This document shows, piece after piece, positions 7,678 through 17,239 of a stretch of 64,000 bases of DNA; position 1 is the first letter of the stretch; each line of letters starts with the position of its first letter. The notes beneath the pieces are model-generated. The model was not told where the DNA came from and searched no databases. It saw only the letters and a program-made list of their open reading frames with translations. This DNA is from an uncultured Acidimicrobiales bacterium (GTDB lineage: Bacteria > Actinomycetota > Acidimicrobiia > Acidimicrobiales > Hopanoidiivorantaceae): the NCBI GenBank assembly GCA_958295755.1, contig OY282367.1:1058022-1122021 (forward strand), in the 5' to 3' direction. Both the position numbers and the translations under genes were made by a program.

Positions 7678-10569
7678 ATGTCGCTGTCTTTTCTTAAACT
7701 CTGCAGGCGATTTTCGGTTCTTGCCGTGATGGGACTGCTCGGCACCCTGCTCGTGCCGCTCATCGCCACACCTTCCAATGCACAGACGACCACTCCAATA
7801 GGCACTCGCGTGGCTGGAGGCCAAACAGACGCCCAGATTCTGCAGCTGGCCAACGCTGGTAATACCTCCACACAGATACTCAGATCTCTCTACCCCAACG
7901 CCACTTTATCTTCCCTGTCTTCGCCTTATCCTCGCCCTCGTGTGTTTTTGGCGGAAACCAACGAGAGCGTCTTTCGCCCTGAAGGTGCCAACAGAGTCAC
8001 CGTTGACGATCAGACTCTTTTCCGCGCCACACCTGGTTCGGATATCCGCATCGCTCTGCGTCAAAACCGCTGGCATGTGTTTAATCCCAACCCACTCTGC
8101 CCTACTGATGGATGCACCGGCGATGTGCTGCGAGTGCTTTTCGGCACTGCCACTTCGGTTTATGTTTCGGCTACGGGCAAAAGCTACTTCCACGGGCGAT
8201 TCACACTTTTCAAATCGCGAGCCAACTCGTTCAGAATCGTTTTGGACTATTTGAATCTGGAGGACTATCTGAAAGGGTTGAACGTTTCCACTTGGTCGTG
8301 GCCATCAGAGGCTTTGCGTGCCCGCGCCATTGAAGCTCGCAGTCAGGTGATGGCAACTTATAATTCCCGCGCTGGTAGCCTCACTTGGCAAGAACCGTTT
8401 GATCTGTATTCCGGATCTCCCGATTTGCCTTATCTGGGTGACGATGTAGAGCGAAATACCGGAGCTGGAGCGTGGTTGAATGCGGTTATCGCTACTTCTG
8501 GCAATGTGCTTTCCAGCACTGCCGGAGGGACCCCGCTCACACCTCCCAATCCAGCACCTCCCACCACAGCACCCCCTGTGCCTCAACAGCCTGCGCCTAC
8601 TACCACTCCCCCACCCCCCACAACTGCTGCTCCGACTGCCGGTGGCAACAGCGTAACTTTCTCGGGTCGAGGCTGGGGCCATGGTGTAGGAATGAGCCAA
8701 TACGGAGCACACGGGCGAGCAGCTGCGGGGCATAGCTACTCGCAGATACTCAACTTCTACTACCCCGGCTCTACCTTGTCAACACAGGGTGTGCCACTCA
8801 ACGACTTGCGCATCTATTTGCGACTAGCCAGCTTGACCACATACACCCCTTATGGCAATGCCAGCGTGCAAGTCGACAATCAAGTCTTAACCACGGTGTC
8901 GCCGAGATCGGCGATTTCAGTGAGACTCAGCGGCAACAACTGGCACATTTCTGTGGGCAATACCAGCTACTGCCCTGCCGCAGGCTGCACCGGATCAAGG
9001 GTTCATCTGAATTTCGCCACCGGCTCATCTATTTATGTGCAGGCGATGGGTCGCAGCTATCAGCACGGGAGAATCACCCTCAGCAAACATAACGCCTCCA
9101 CCTATCGCATAGTGCTAGACAGCATCGGCATGGAAGACTATCTGCGTGGCATAGCTGAAATGCCAACTGATTGGAGCGTAGAGGCGCAAAAAGTACAGGC
9201 TGTGGCGGCCAGATCATACGCATACGCGGTTGTATATAATCGCCGCAACGATCCGAACTGGAGACTGCCATTTGATTTGTACGCCAGTACCAACGACCAG
9301 AACTATATAGGCGACACTCGCGAGAACAATCCCAACTCGGGTTCGTGGTTCACAGCTATTTCCACCACTTCCAACCAAGTGTTGCTTTACAACGGAGCAC
9401 ATGTAGTAGCTCATTACGGCTCTTCCAACGGAGGCTATATGAGCGAAGACACTTTCCGTAGCCTAGCTAACCGAAAGCCGTATTTGCGAGCCGCGCCCGA
9501 CCCCTACGATAGCTATACCAACCCGTTTGCCACTTGGCAGGTTACATTCTCCAATGCCGATATCAGCAGGTGGCTGAACAGCTACAACGACACCGCTGTG
9601 GGCACGCTCATCAGTGTTGCGATTAGTGGCACGCGTGAGACTTCTGGGCGAGTTAACCCAGCCACTGTGACGATAAGAGGCACTTCAGGCACGAAGACCG
9701 TGAGTGGTTCGCGCTTTTATGCTGTGGTAAACGCAGGAAGCCTGCGTCAGAGCAACAACTATTCCAGAACTTTGCGCTCGACCCTGTTTAATGTGGGCAA
9801 TGTGCCACCATCTGTGCCCGATAGCGTAACTCCGAGCCAACCGACACCGCCGACCACCATGCCTCCCACCGTGCAGCCCACGCCTACTACCGCACCGTCG
9901 ACCCCGACCGAAAGAGTAGACCTCACCGGCAACTTCATTTCGCTTACCTATGAAGGCAACACTTTGTATGCTAGGGGCACAGCGGTTGCTATCCCCAGCA
10001 ACAATCTCTCAATCTCATTCTTGATTGATGAAGAACGAGTGCTGGCAGGCGAGCTGAACGAGCAACGCACTGTTCAGGTCAGTAGCTTCAGGTCGGTAAC
10101 CGGCAACTACGGCTTCCGCAATGCCCTGCAGCTGACCCGTGGCCCACATTCAGTGTGTCTATTCGCTAGCGACGGTGAGAACGAGATACTTGTGGACTGT
10201 CGCACCATTGGCATGCGACCTCCGCTACCTAAAGCCGACTTCGTGGCACTGAGTTCGCCCGCTTCAGGCCAGATCACAGCAAGAGGCTGGGCTTACGACA
10301 TCGATAACATTAGCGAACCTGTGCAAATCCGTTTGCTCATCCGTCGCCTCCCTGATGGCACTGCCACATATCTGCCCGTCATTCGTGCCGATAGGGAACA
10401 CGCCGCCTACACAGAAGATGTCAACCAACTAGCAGGCCAGAGAGCTTGGGAGGTAACCCTAAGCGATGCTAACCCAGGCGTCCACGAAGTATGCGCTTGG
10501 GCAGCCGACACCAACCCATCAGAAACTCGCTCTACCTTCATGGGCTGCCGCACAATAACAGTCAGCTAA
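7678..10569 (+). CDS. SpoIID/LytB-domain secreted protein with duplicated core
   Basis: Secreted protein of 963 residues related to SpoIID/LytB amidase-enhancer and glycan-cleaving proteins of the cell wall. A signal peptide covers about residues 1-36 (cleavage near SNAQ). The SpoIID-type core occurs twice. The first copy (about 85-280) has LNLEDYLKGL and degenerate flanks. The second (about 325-690) has the hallmark GRGWGHGVGMSQYGAHG, MEDYLRGIAEMPTDW and VQAVAARSYAY. A Pro/Thr-rich linker separates the copies and another precedes two C-terminal beta-sandwich-like domains. The function is inferred to be peptidoglycan remodelling outside sporulation. Confidence 0.85.
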   Translation: MSLSFLKLCRRFSVLAVMGLLGTLLVPLIATPSNAQTTTPIGTRVAGGQTDAQILQLANAGNTSTQILRSLYPNATLSSLSSPYPRPRVFLAETNESVFRPEGANRVTVDDQTLFRATPGSDIRIALRQNRWHVFNPNPLCPTDGCTGDVLRVLFGTATSVYVSATGKSYFHGRFTLFKSRANSFRIVLDYLNLEDYLKGLNVSTWSWPSEALRARAIEARSQVMATYNSRAGSLTWQEPFDLYSGSPDLPYLGDDVERNTGAGAWLNAVIATSGNVLSSTAGGTPLTPPNPAPPTTAPPVPQQPAPTTTPPPPTTAAPTAGGNSVTFSGRGWGHGVGMSQYGAHGRAAAGHSYSQILNFYYPGSTLSTQGVPLNDLRIYLRLASLTTYTPYGNASVQVDNQVLTTVSPRSAISVRLSGNNWHISVGNTSYCPAAGCTGSRVHLNFATGSSIYVQAMGRSYQHGRITLSKHNASTYRIVLDSIGMEDYLRGIAEMPTDWSVEAQKVQAVAARSYAYAVVYNRRNDPNWRLPFDLYASTNDQNYIGDTRENNPNSGSWFTAISTTSNQVLLYNGAHVVAHYGSSNGGYMSEDTFRSLANRKPYLRAAPDPYDSYTNPFATWQVTFSNADISRWLNSYNDTAVGTLISVAISGTRETSGRVNPATVTIRGTSGTKTVSGSRFYAVVNAGSLRQSNNYSRTLRSTLFNVGNVPPSVPDSVTPSQPTPPTTMPPTVQPTPTTAPSTPTERVDLTGNFISLTYEGNTLYARGTAVAIPSNNLSISFLIDEERVLAGELNEQRTVQVSSFRSVTGNYGFRNALQLTRGPHSVCLFASDGENEILVDCRTIGMRPPLPKADFVALSSPASGQITARGWAYDIDNISEPVQIRLLIRRLPDGTATYLPVIRADREHAAYTEDVNQLAGQRAWEVTLSDANPGVHEVCAWAADTNPSETRSTFMGCRTITVS

Positions 10570-10613
10570 TTCAGCAGTAGCTATAGCTCAAATTCTCCCC
10601 TCCCCCATAGAGA

Positions 10614-11786
10614 TTATTGTGGTGGGGCTAGGGGGGCGGGGGCGCAGGGGCCTTCTAGGTCGGCTATTTGGATGCGGTCGCGGTTGGCCCAGGTGATCTG
10701 GTTGCTGGCGTCGGGGTGGATTTTGTATTCTTGGAAGGTCATCTCGGTGGCGTCAAAGGCTAGGATTCGCCCGATTAGAGTGTCGCCGTAGCCGAGGATT
10801 AGTTTTAGAGCTTCTATGGCTTGCAAGGTGCCTACCACTCCGGGGAGGGCACCTAGAACACCGGCTTCGGCGCAGCTGGGGGCTAGCTCTGCAGGTGGAG
10901 CTTCGGGTACCATGTCGCGGTAAGTGGGTCCTTCCATGGGATGAAAGACGCTCACCATACCTTCAAAGCGAAAGATAGAGCCGTGCACCACAGGGATGCC
11001 CAGCTTGACTGAGGCGTCATTTAGCAGATAGCGCACAGGGAAGTTGTCGGCCCCGTCCACTACTATGTCGTACTCTTTGATGACATCTAGCACATTGCTG
11101 GCTTCTAAGTGCAGATCGTGTGAGACCACATTCACATCTGGGTTGAGAGCAGTGAGAGTCTTCTTAGCTGAATCCACTTTGCGCTCGCCTAGGCGATCCA
11201 AGTTGTGGAGAATTTGACGCTGCAGGTTGGATGCATCCACCACATCCATATCCACGATGCCTATGGTGCCTACGCCTGCCGCAGCTAGATACAGTGCTGC
11301 TGGTGAGCCAAGGCCTCCTGCTCCAAGGCACAGCACTTTGGCATTTAGCAGTTTTTGCTGACCCTCTTCGCCTACTTCTGGCAACAGTAGATGGCGATGA
11401 TAGCGGTTGCGCTGTTCAGGGCTAAGTGATGCTGGCACAGCCCAGTCGCGACCTTCGTCTTTCCATTTGTTAAAACCGCCGTCCATAGAGACCACATCGG
11501 TGTAGCCGAGATGCTTTAAGCTCTCTGCGGCAAACGCGGAGCGTACTCCCCCGGCGCAGAAGGCTACTATCTGAGCGTCTTTGTCGGATATGCGGGCTTC
11601 CACGCTCACTTCCAACATCCCTCGGGGAATGTGGATAGCACCTGGGATTTCGCCTTGTTCGTGCTCGTCGGTTTCGCGCACATCTAACATGATCGCACCA
11701 TTGTTGCGCATGTCGCTACCAGCGGCTGTGTCGACCTCGCGAATTCGTGTTTTGGTTTCTTTGAGAATGTCTCTGATCGTTGGCAT
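10614..11786 (-). CDS. Rhodanese-ThiF/MoeB-type adenylyltransferase
   Basis: Protein of 390 residues with an N-terminal rhodanese domain (about 20-115, active-site Cys in AFCAGGVRS) and a C-terminal E1-like ThiF/MoeB domain (about 125-380: RYHRHLLLPEVGEEGQ, LGAGGLGSPAALYLAAAGVG, DNFPVRYLLNDA, APSCAEAG). Such enzymes adenylate the C-terminal glycine of a sulfur carrier (MoaD, ThiS, CysO) and pass on sulfur. The domain order is the reverse of the common MoeB-rhodanese fusion. Both zinc-binding CxxC pairs of MoeB appear replaced: the first site reads PTYRDM and no CxxC is seen near the C-terminus. The sulfur-carrier partner is unknown. Confidence 0.88.
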   Translation of the reverse strand: MPTIRDILKETKTRIREVDTAAGSDMRNNGAIMLDVRETDEHEQGEIPGAIHIPRGMLEVSVEARISDKDAQIVAFCAGGVRSAFAAESLKHLGYTDVVSMDGGFNKWKDEGRDWAVPASLSPEQRNRYHRHLLLPEVGEEGQQKLLNAKVLCLGAGGLGSPAALYLAAAGVGTIGIVDMDVVDASNLQRQILHNLDRLGERKVDSAKKTLTALNPDVNVVSHDLHLEASNVLDVIKEYDIVVDGADNFPVRYLLNDASVKLGIPVVHGSIFRFEGMVSVFHPMEGPTYRDMVPEAPPAELAPSCAEAGVLGALPGVVGTLQAIEALKLILGYGDTLIGRILAFDATEMTFQEYKIHPDASNQITWANRDRIQIADLEGPCAPAPLAPPQ

Positions 11787-11840
11787 GTTTAATACTCTAC
11801 CAGACTAGTCAAGAATTGCCACAACCAAGAATTGCCACAG

Positions 11841-12641
11841 CTATGAATTGACGATCTGTGGCAACACTTCGCTGGTATTGGCATGGATGACGAGCGTGGA
11901 CAGATCGTCCATCATTGTCGGCTCGGCATTGATGATAATAACATCGGCTCCGTTGCGATGGGCGATGGGCACACAGTCGGCTACGGGATAGACCTGCAAA
12001 CTTGTGCCGACAGCCAGTAGCAAGTCGCACACTTGGGCGGCCGCGTCGGCTCGCATGAGGTCTTGAGGCACGAGGCTTTGACCAAAAGAAATAGTCGCCG
12101 ACTTCAAAATGCCACCGCAGATGAGACAGGGCGGGTCTTCCTCACCTGCTCGCACTCTCTCCAGTGCTACTTCCATCGGATTTTCGTCACCACACGAAAG
12201 GCAGCGCACTCGCCGAGTGGTGCCGTGTATTTCTACCAGTAGCTCTGGGGACGTGCCTGCCTGTTCGTGGAGTCCGTCTATGTTTTGCGTGATGAGGGTG
12301 TGGAGCTTGCCTTGCTGTTCCAGTTCTACTAGGGCACGGTGGCCATCGTTCGGTTCTTTGTCGGCCCAGATTCTGCCTTCTGTGTAGCGTTTCCAGCTAC
12401 GTTTGCGTACTTCAGGGTCAGAGAGGTAGTAGGAGATGGTGGAAAGCTTCTCGGCTTCTGGGTCTTTCGTCCAGACGCCTTGCGGGCCTCTGAAGTCGGG
12501 GATACCAGAGTCGGTGGAGATGCCTGCGCCGCTCAGCACCACCACACGCTCGGCTACCGCAATGAGGCTACGGGCTTGAGCAATCTGCGAGGCAAGATCG
12601 CCTGTCTGTGAGAAATTATAGGCATCGGCTAGGGAAGGCAT
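11841..12641 (-). CDS. cobB: Sir2-family NAD-dependent protein deacylase
   Basis: Sirtuin of 266 residues removing acyl groups from lysine using NAD. The NAD-binding signature GAGISTDSGIPDFRG, the catalytic QNIDGLHEQAG and IHGTT, and two zinc-binding Cys pairs (CLSC, CLIC) are all intact. Length and order match bacterial sirtuins. The ATG at 12641 is followed by a short leader typical of actinobacterial copies. The stop is followed by a duplicated CAAGAATTGCCACA element in the gap to the rhodanese-ThiF gene. The substrate cannot be read from sequence. Confidence 0.9.
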   Translation of the reverse strand: MPSLADAYNFSQTGDLASQIAQARSLIAVAERVVVLSGAGISTDSGIPDFRGPQGVWTKDPEAEKLSTISYYLSDPEVRKRSWKRYTEGRIWADKEPNDGHRALVELEQQGKLHTLITQNIDGLHEQAGTSPELLVEIHGTTRRVRCLSCGDENPMEVALERVRAGEEDPPCLICGGILKSATISFGQSLVPQDLMRADAAAQVCDLLLAVGTSLQVYPVADCVPIAHRNGADVIIINAEPTMMDDLSTLVIHANTSEVLPQIVNS

Positions 12642-12718
12642 GCAAAAAGTCTAAACAGTCGTGCAGCACCTTTGATGTAAAACAACTTAAGACATTCACC
12701 TAACAGAAAGAGAGACAA

Positions 12719-13405
12719 ATGACAACCATACTCATCCCTGAATCAACTGCTACCCCGTCCACTCCAACCCAGACAAGCTCAGCGGTGGATACGCCAACAC
12801 AGGCTACGCCTCAGACCGACCAACAAACTCACGACATGCTGTGGATTGAGCCTTGGGATGACCCTGTGACCGATCCACTAGGGCATGATCCTGTTTCCAA
12901 GTATGTGGAGCTTTTTTGGTTGCCGATTTTGGGGCCAAGTAGTCTCTGGCTACTACGCCGAGTGTCGCTGATGCTGCAAGATTCCCCAAGTGGCTTCAGT
13001 GTGAAGACTTGTGACTTGGCTCAAGAGATAGGTTTGGGTAGCTGGCGCGGACCGCGTTCTCCCTTTATGCGGGCCATAGAACGATGCTGTGACTTCAAAC
13101 TGGCTGTCTGCCGGGAAGAAAGCTTTTTATATGTGCGTCGCCGTATGCCAATTCTCGGTCGACGTCTCGTGCATCGCCTCCCACAGCGGCTACGCGAGCT
13201 GCATGACAACTGGAAGTTCACTCATGATCAAGGCAGTGATAGCAATCCGCTCCTGCGCGCTCGTAACTTAGCCTTGGCACTGTTGGCTGCGGGCGACACT
13301 CCAGAAGCTGCTGAACAGACATTGCTGGCGTGGGGGTTACATCCGGCTATCGCCCCCGATGCTGTCTATTGGGCTAATAGTCGACTTTCGGCTCAGGTAG
13401 AGTGA
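12719..13405 (+). CDS. Conserved protein of unknown function
   Basis: Protein of 228 residues, not assigned to a function. After a Thr/Pro/Gln-rich N-terminal 40 residues comes a conserved globular part with YVELFWLPILGPSSLWLLRR, DLAQEIGLG, RAIERCCDF and RRRMPILGRRLVHRLPQRLR. The alternating helices and basic segments suggest a helix-turn-helix-like fold; this is inference. An AG-rich stretch (AGAAAGAGAG) precedes the ATG. The 3' end overlaps the convergent membrane-protein gene by 32 bases. Confidence 0.6.
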   Translation: MTTILIPESTATPSTPTQTSSAVDTPTQATPQTDQQTHDMLWIEPWDDPVTDPLGHDPVSKYVELFWLPILGPSSLWLLRRVSLMLQDSPSGFSVKTCDLAQEIGLGSWRGPRSPFMRAIERCCDFKLAVCREESFLYVRRRMPILGRRLVHRLPQRLRELHDNWKFTHDQGSDSNPLLRARNLALALLAAGDTPEAAEQTLLAWGLHPAIAPDAVYWANSRLSAQVE

Positions 13406-14627
13406 GATACTGTCTTCGCACAGCTAGTACTTCACGTAGCTTCGCCGTCATGTCGTTGAAGAAATGCTCACGGTAATCTTCGTCGGTCATGGTGGAAACT
13501 ACGAACTGCAAGCTTGCGAATGAGGCGATAAAGCCTGCCACAGCAAGCAGCTGCCATGTGATCATCACTTCGCCTCCCAAAATATAGCCAGTCCATATTT
13601 CGCTTATGTGATCGTCTGCTAACCACTGCTCTATCGTTGCCCTGCGAATAGCGAAAATACCCAGCAGGAAGAAGAATATACCTATGACTAGCCCAGCCAT
13701 TAGAAAACGCACTACTTGGCTCAAGAACAACAGCAGCTCAATGTTAGAAGTGGCTCCTCGGCTAAGAGGGACACCAACGAATTCCTCTTTTCCGACTTCT
13801 TCATCTAGCTCCACATCAGTAAGAGGTGATTCAGTGCTAGACACTATCTCGCGCACTTCTTCCCAAGAATGAAATCGTTCCAATGACAATACCTCATCTG
13901 GTATGCGAGTGAAAATAAAAATGACACCGCTGACTGTGATCATGCCGACATTGATCACATAGAAAAGCGGAGTGTAGTCAGAAGCTATCTGCCACATCTC
14001 AGTATTCAGAAAGAAGAAGCCCGCAAACAGCAACGACATCGGCAAAGACCTAGCGATGAGGCGAACCATATCGCGAGCCTGTACCCACATGAATTCAAGC
14101 GTCCAACGCAACATCGGCACCACCCCATAGCTTGTGAGGACATAGCCACCAATAACTAAGATGATGTTCAAAATTACCACAGCCAAAAAAACGAAGAAAA
14201 TTCTGTTAGCAGAAATCATCGATAGCAGCGCGGGTACAAAAATGAAAACTCCTATCTCCATAGCCCCCACTCTCTTGGGCAAAGCAAAAATACGTCTTTT
14301 CTGGATCAAATTGAGCAGCAATCCGCTTCCTATTGCAGCTAAGAAGAATAGACCGATTATCTCTGCTTGCACCCAGCCGCTAAAGCGATTTCCAAAACCG
14401 AAACCAACCTCGGCAAAAAACACGATTATCAAAAATGGCGTCATCCGTGTGAAGATGTCTTGCGTTGCTGAATAGTCATCTATGAGATGAGGCAGACCTT
14501 GGCGAATAAGCCAGACCTCGGTGTCGGCTCTTAAGTCGTCTCTAGTGTCTGCGCTATCGTTGTTGTCTGCCTTTTCAGCAGCTCGCCTTTCGCGCCTTTT
14601 GATAGCTCGCTTCCTTGAAAATATCAT
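13374..14627 (-). CDS. Polytopic membrane protein of unknown function
   Basis: Membrane protein of about 417 residues with roughly eight hydrophobic segments and a very basic N-terminus (RKRAIKRRERRAAEK). I do not recognise the family. A soluble acidic loop lies between segments six and seven (SWEEVREIVSSTESPLTDVELDEEVGKEE). ATG at 14627 is preferred over TTG at 14642 because GGAG lies 9 bases before it. Its 3' end overlaps the convergent gene at 12719-13405. Neighbours give no functional hint. Confidence 0.65.
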   Translation of the reverse strand: MIFSRKRAIKRRERRAAEKADNNDSADTRDDLRADTEVWLIRQGLPHLIDDYSATQDIFTRMTPFLIIVFFAEVGFGFGNRFSGWVQAEIIGLFFLAAIGSGLLLNLIQKRRIFALPKRVGAMEIGVFIFVPALLSMISANRIFFVFLAVVILNIILVIGGYVLTSYGVVPMLRWTLEFMWVQARDMVRLIARSLPMSLLFAGFFFLNTEMWQIASDYTPLFYVINVGMITVSGVIFIFTRIPDEVLSLERFHSWEEVREIVSSTESPLTDVELDEEVGKEEFVGVPLSRGATSNIELLLFLSQVVRFLMAGLVIGIFFFLLGIFAIRRATIEQWLADDHISEIWTGYILGGEVMITWQLLAVAGFIASFASLQFVVSTMTDEDYREHFFNDMTAKLREVLAVRRQYLTLPEPKVDY

Positions 14628-14747
14628 AGTACCATGCTCCAAACGCCGTGCCTTTATGCCGTGCCCTTATTGCGGGATTATACTCTTACACTTAGATCTC
14701 AAATTAGATTGACAGCTTAATATCTAGTTGGATTTCTATTGAATTTC

Positions 14748-15716
14748 TCATAACTGGCAAAGCTTCTTGTATGCTTCTTTGGGTGAATGGCGTTTGTTCA
14801 GCACCGCCCACACTTCTTCGGCTACCGGCATAGATACTCCGTGTTCTCGCCCTAACTCTACGGCAGATTCAGCGGTGCGGATACCTTCGGCTACCTGGTA
14901 GGTTTCATCAGCCACCTCAGAAAGTTCACGACCTGAGCCGATCTCGATGCCGACATACAGATTGCGGCTTTGCTGGCTAAAACAGGTGGTCATCAAATCA
15001 CCGATACCTGCTAGGCCGGCGAAGGTCTCATCTCTTGCCCCCATTGCCACGCCGAGATGGGTAATTTCTGAAAGACCCTGCGTGACCAGAGCAGCCTGTG
15101 TATTGCGCCCGCCACCTTGCCCCACTGCTATGCCTACAGCCAGTGCCACCACATTTTTTAAGCCGCCACCTAGTTCCACACCGATTGTGTCGTCTGTGAC
15201 GGCAACTTGGAGTGTCTGGGTACTGAATAAGTTTTGCAAGTGTGTCGCCAAGGCGAGATTCTTGCTCGCCACTACCACTGCTGTGCTGTGCCCCACCATG
15301 ACTTCTTTAGCCAAGCTGGGGCCAGACAGGGCAGCGATAGAACAACTGGGTAAAGTTTCGGCAAGCACTTCCGTCATCCTCAGGTGCGTCTGTTGTTCTA
15401 GCCCTTTAGTGAGGCTCACTAGCAGAGTTTCAGAAGCAATGTGTGGGGTGAATTCTTGCATCACGCTGCGCACGGCGTGAGAAGGCACCGCCACGGCGAT
15501 AATTTCAGCATTGGCTAGGGCTTCGGAAATATCGGTAGAGGCTCTTAGGGCTTCAGGCAAGAGTAACCCGGGGAGGTAGCGAGGGTTCTCGTGGTGAGTA
15601 TTGATGGCATCGGCTATCTCAGAACTGCGACACCAGAGAGTCGTGGTTGCCTTCGATGAAACTTGCGAAGCTATCGTTGTGCCCCACGAACCTCCCCCTA
15701 TCACTGCAATTTGCAT
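14748..15716 (-). CDS. gpsA: Glycerol-3-phosphate dehydrogenase [NAD(P)+]
   Basis: Cytoplasmic enzyme of 322 residues reducing dihydroxyacetone phosphate to sn-glycerol 3-phosphate for phospholipid synthesis. The NAD-binding motif GGGSWGTTIASQ opens the protein; VSLTKGLE, ALSGPSLAKEV, GVELGGGLKNVVALAVG and GLAGIGDLMTTC follow, all family signatures including the catalytic Lys of GGGLKN. Length is normal. It is transcribed away from cofC, with only 59 bases between the two starts. Confidence 0.94.
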   Translation of the reverse strand: MQIAVIGGGSWGTTIASQVSSKATTTLWCRSSEIADAINTHHENPRYLPGLLLPEALRASTDISEALANAEIIAVAVPSHAVRSVMQEFTPHIASETLLVSLTKGLEQQTHLRMTEVLAETLPSCSIAALSGPSLAKEVMVGHSTAVVVASKNLALATHLQNLFSTQTLQVAVTDDTIGVELGGGLKNVVALAVGIAVGQGGGRNTQAALVTQGLSEITHLGVAMGARDETFAGLAGIGDLMTTCFSQQSRNLYVGIEIGSGRELSEVADETYQVAEGIRTAESAVELGREHGVSMPVAEEVWAVLNKRHSPKEAYKKLCQL

Positions 15717-15775
15717 AGCAGTTATTTTAGTTGGTAAGTGTCAACTAAGCAAATCGCTTGTTCTAGTCTCTTCAT

Positions 15776-16495
15776 ATGGGTGACCAAAAAGATTATTTGA
15801 GTGCGAAGACGGACAAGCACGATGTTGGCGTAGGCCTAGGCATGGTTGGGGCAGACATGATTGGTGTAGGCATGATTGTGCCAGTCAAGGCTTTTGCCCA
15901 TGCAAAGCAGAGGCTGGCTCCACAGCTTTCCCAATCTGAACGGGCCGACTTGGCACGCAGCATGGCTACTCATGTGATATCGGTGGCGGCACCTTTTGAA
16001 GTGTTCGTGGTTTGTGATGACGATGAAGTAGCGAGATGGGCAAAAGGCTTGGGTACAGAGGTACTCATGTGCACTGGGGCGGGGCTGAACCCGGCTGTAG
16101 CCCAAGGGGTGGAACATTTGAGGCATCTAGGCTTTCGCCAAGCTATCGTCGCGCACGGAGACTTGCCATTCGCCTCTGGATTTACGCAATTCATAGACGA
16201 CGAGAGATGCGTCGGTATTGCACCCGACCGCTGGGAAAACGGCACAAATGTGCTGAGCGTACCGACGGACTGCAGTTTCGAATTCAAGTATGGACCTGGC
16301 TCATTTCACCGTCACATTCAAGAGACAGACCGCCTAGGGCTACCTGCCAAGATATATCGAGATTCCGCTCTAGCTTTCGACGTAGACCTCCCTCGCGACC
16401 TCATAGACCCCCCAGGACCTCAAGATGCTGGAAGCCCTAACATGCTAGAACTAGCCGAGTTAAATCAAGACCACCCACGTTATTTCCCAAATTAG
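15776..16495 (+). CDS. cofC: 2-phospho-L-lactate / phosphoenolpyruvate guanylyltransferase (F420 biosynthesis)
   Basis: CofC/FbiD-type nucleotidyltransferase of up to 239 residues, making the guanylylated lactyl or enolpyruvyl precursor of coenzyme F420. Recognisable parts are IVPVKAFAHAKQRLAP, FVVCDDDEV, GLNPAVAQGV, HGDLPFA and the NVLSVP region. The first 30 residues are Gly/Met-rich and poorly conserved, so an internal ATG near 15869 is also possible. Presence of this gene fits an F420-using actinobacterium; the luciferase-like gene at 18.8-19.9 kb could be F420- or FMN-dependent. The last 59 bases overlap the convergent gene. Confidence 0.85.
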   Translation: MGDQKDYLSAKTDKHDVGVGLGMVGADMIGVGMIVPVKAFAHAKQRLAPQLSQSERADLARSMATHVISVAAPFEVFVVCDDDEVARWAKGLGTEVLMCTGAGLNPAVAQGVEHLRHLGFRQAIVAHGDLPFASGFTQFIDDERCVGIAPDRWENGTNVLSVPTDCSFEFKYGPGSFHRHIQETDRLGLPAKIYRDSALAFDVDLPRDLIDPPGPQDAGSPNMLELAELNQDHPRYFPN

Positions 16496-17093
16496 GTGGT
16501 GGATCATCGCCTGCAGAGCGCGTTCTTCGATCTATCTCTTCTTTCCTTCGCAGTACTGATTCTCTCTGATCTTCGTTTAGTTTACATATATCTTGAAAGA
16601 AGATGCAGGTCCCCCCTTTAAGGGCTATAACTGTGTCATGGCTTTCTAGCAGCTTATAGTCAGAACCAGGGCTATTCGTTGAATAGACAAGTGAACTAAA
16701 GTCATCGTTTGACAATCCTAGGCTTGTGGGATCCTTCAATTTTCCCCAGCAACGAGGTTGGCATCTTCCTGCGTCCCCAGTGATGCTAAGGACATATTCT
16801 TCGCCCAGACTGCACCGCCATGTGTAGCTTATATTCCCATCATCATCAATAATGCCATAGCGAGACTCGCCACTTTCAACATTGCTAGAAGAATCCGCTA
16901 AGTTATCTTCATTATTGCGCGACAGCGAGATGAGAATAACAGTTGCGCCAACAGCTACTAGCACAAGTACAGCTGTAACGATCAAAGTCTGCAAGGTGAA
17001 GCCGCTAGATGAGCGGAAAGCCAACCGCTTTCTAAGTAGCAATCCGATAGTTGCTGAGGCACAGATAATTGCCATAGCTATGACAGCTGTCAT
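16437..17093 (-). CDS. Pilin-like (N-methylation-type) membrane protein, unknown function
   Basis: Protein of 218 residues. After two short N-terminal hydrophobic stretches comes SSGFTLQTLIVTAVLV, which looks like a type IV prepilin cleavage/methylation site (G, then FTL) followed by a hydrophobic helix. Position +5 is Thr instead of the usual Glu. The exported part contains spaced Cys residues that could form disulfides. ATG at 17093 is chosen because TAGGAG precedes it at ideal spacing; an upstream in-frame start at 17156 lacks a site. Base composition is AT-rich upstream. No pilus assembly genes are adjacent. The pilin assignment is inference. Confidence 0.55.
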   Translation of the reverse strand: MTAVIAMAIICASATIGLLLRKRLAFRSSSGFTLQTLIVTAVLVLVAVGATVILISLSRNNEDNLADSSSNVESGESRYGIIDDDGNISYTWRCSLGEEYVLSITGDAGRCQPRCWGKLKDPTSLGLSNDDFSSLVYSTNSPGSDYKLLESHDTVIALKGGTCIFFQDICKLNEDQRESVLRRKEEIDRRTRSAGDDPPPNLGNNVGGLDLTRLVLAC

Positions 17094-17239
17094 ATTTACT
17101 CCTAACTGTGAAATCTTATAATAAACTTTTAATAAGTATATACGATACAAGAACAATTAAGCAACATTATATAAGCATTTTCTTGTTTGCTAGTTACTAG
17201 CATTTGAGAAACCGATTAAGAGCTTGCGGTCTCTTGGCC

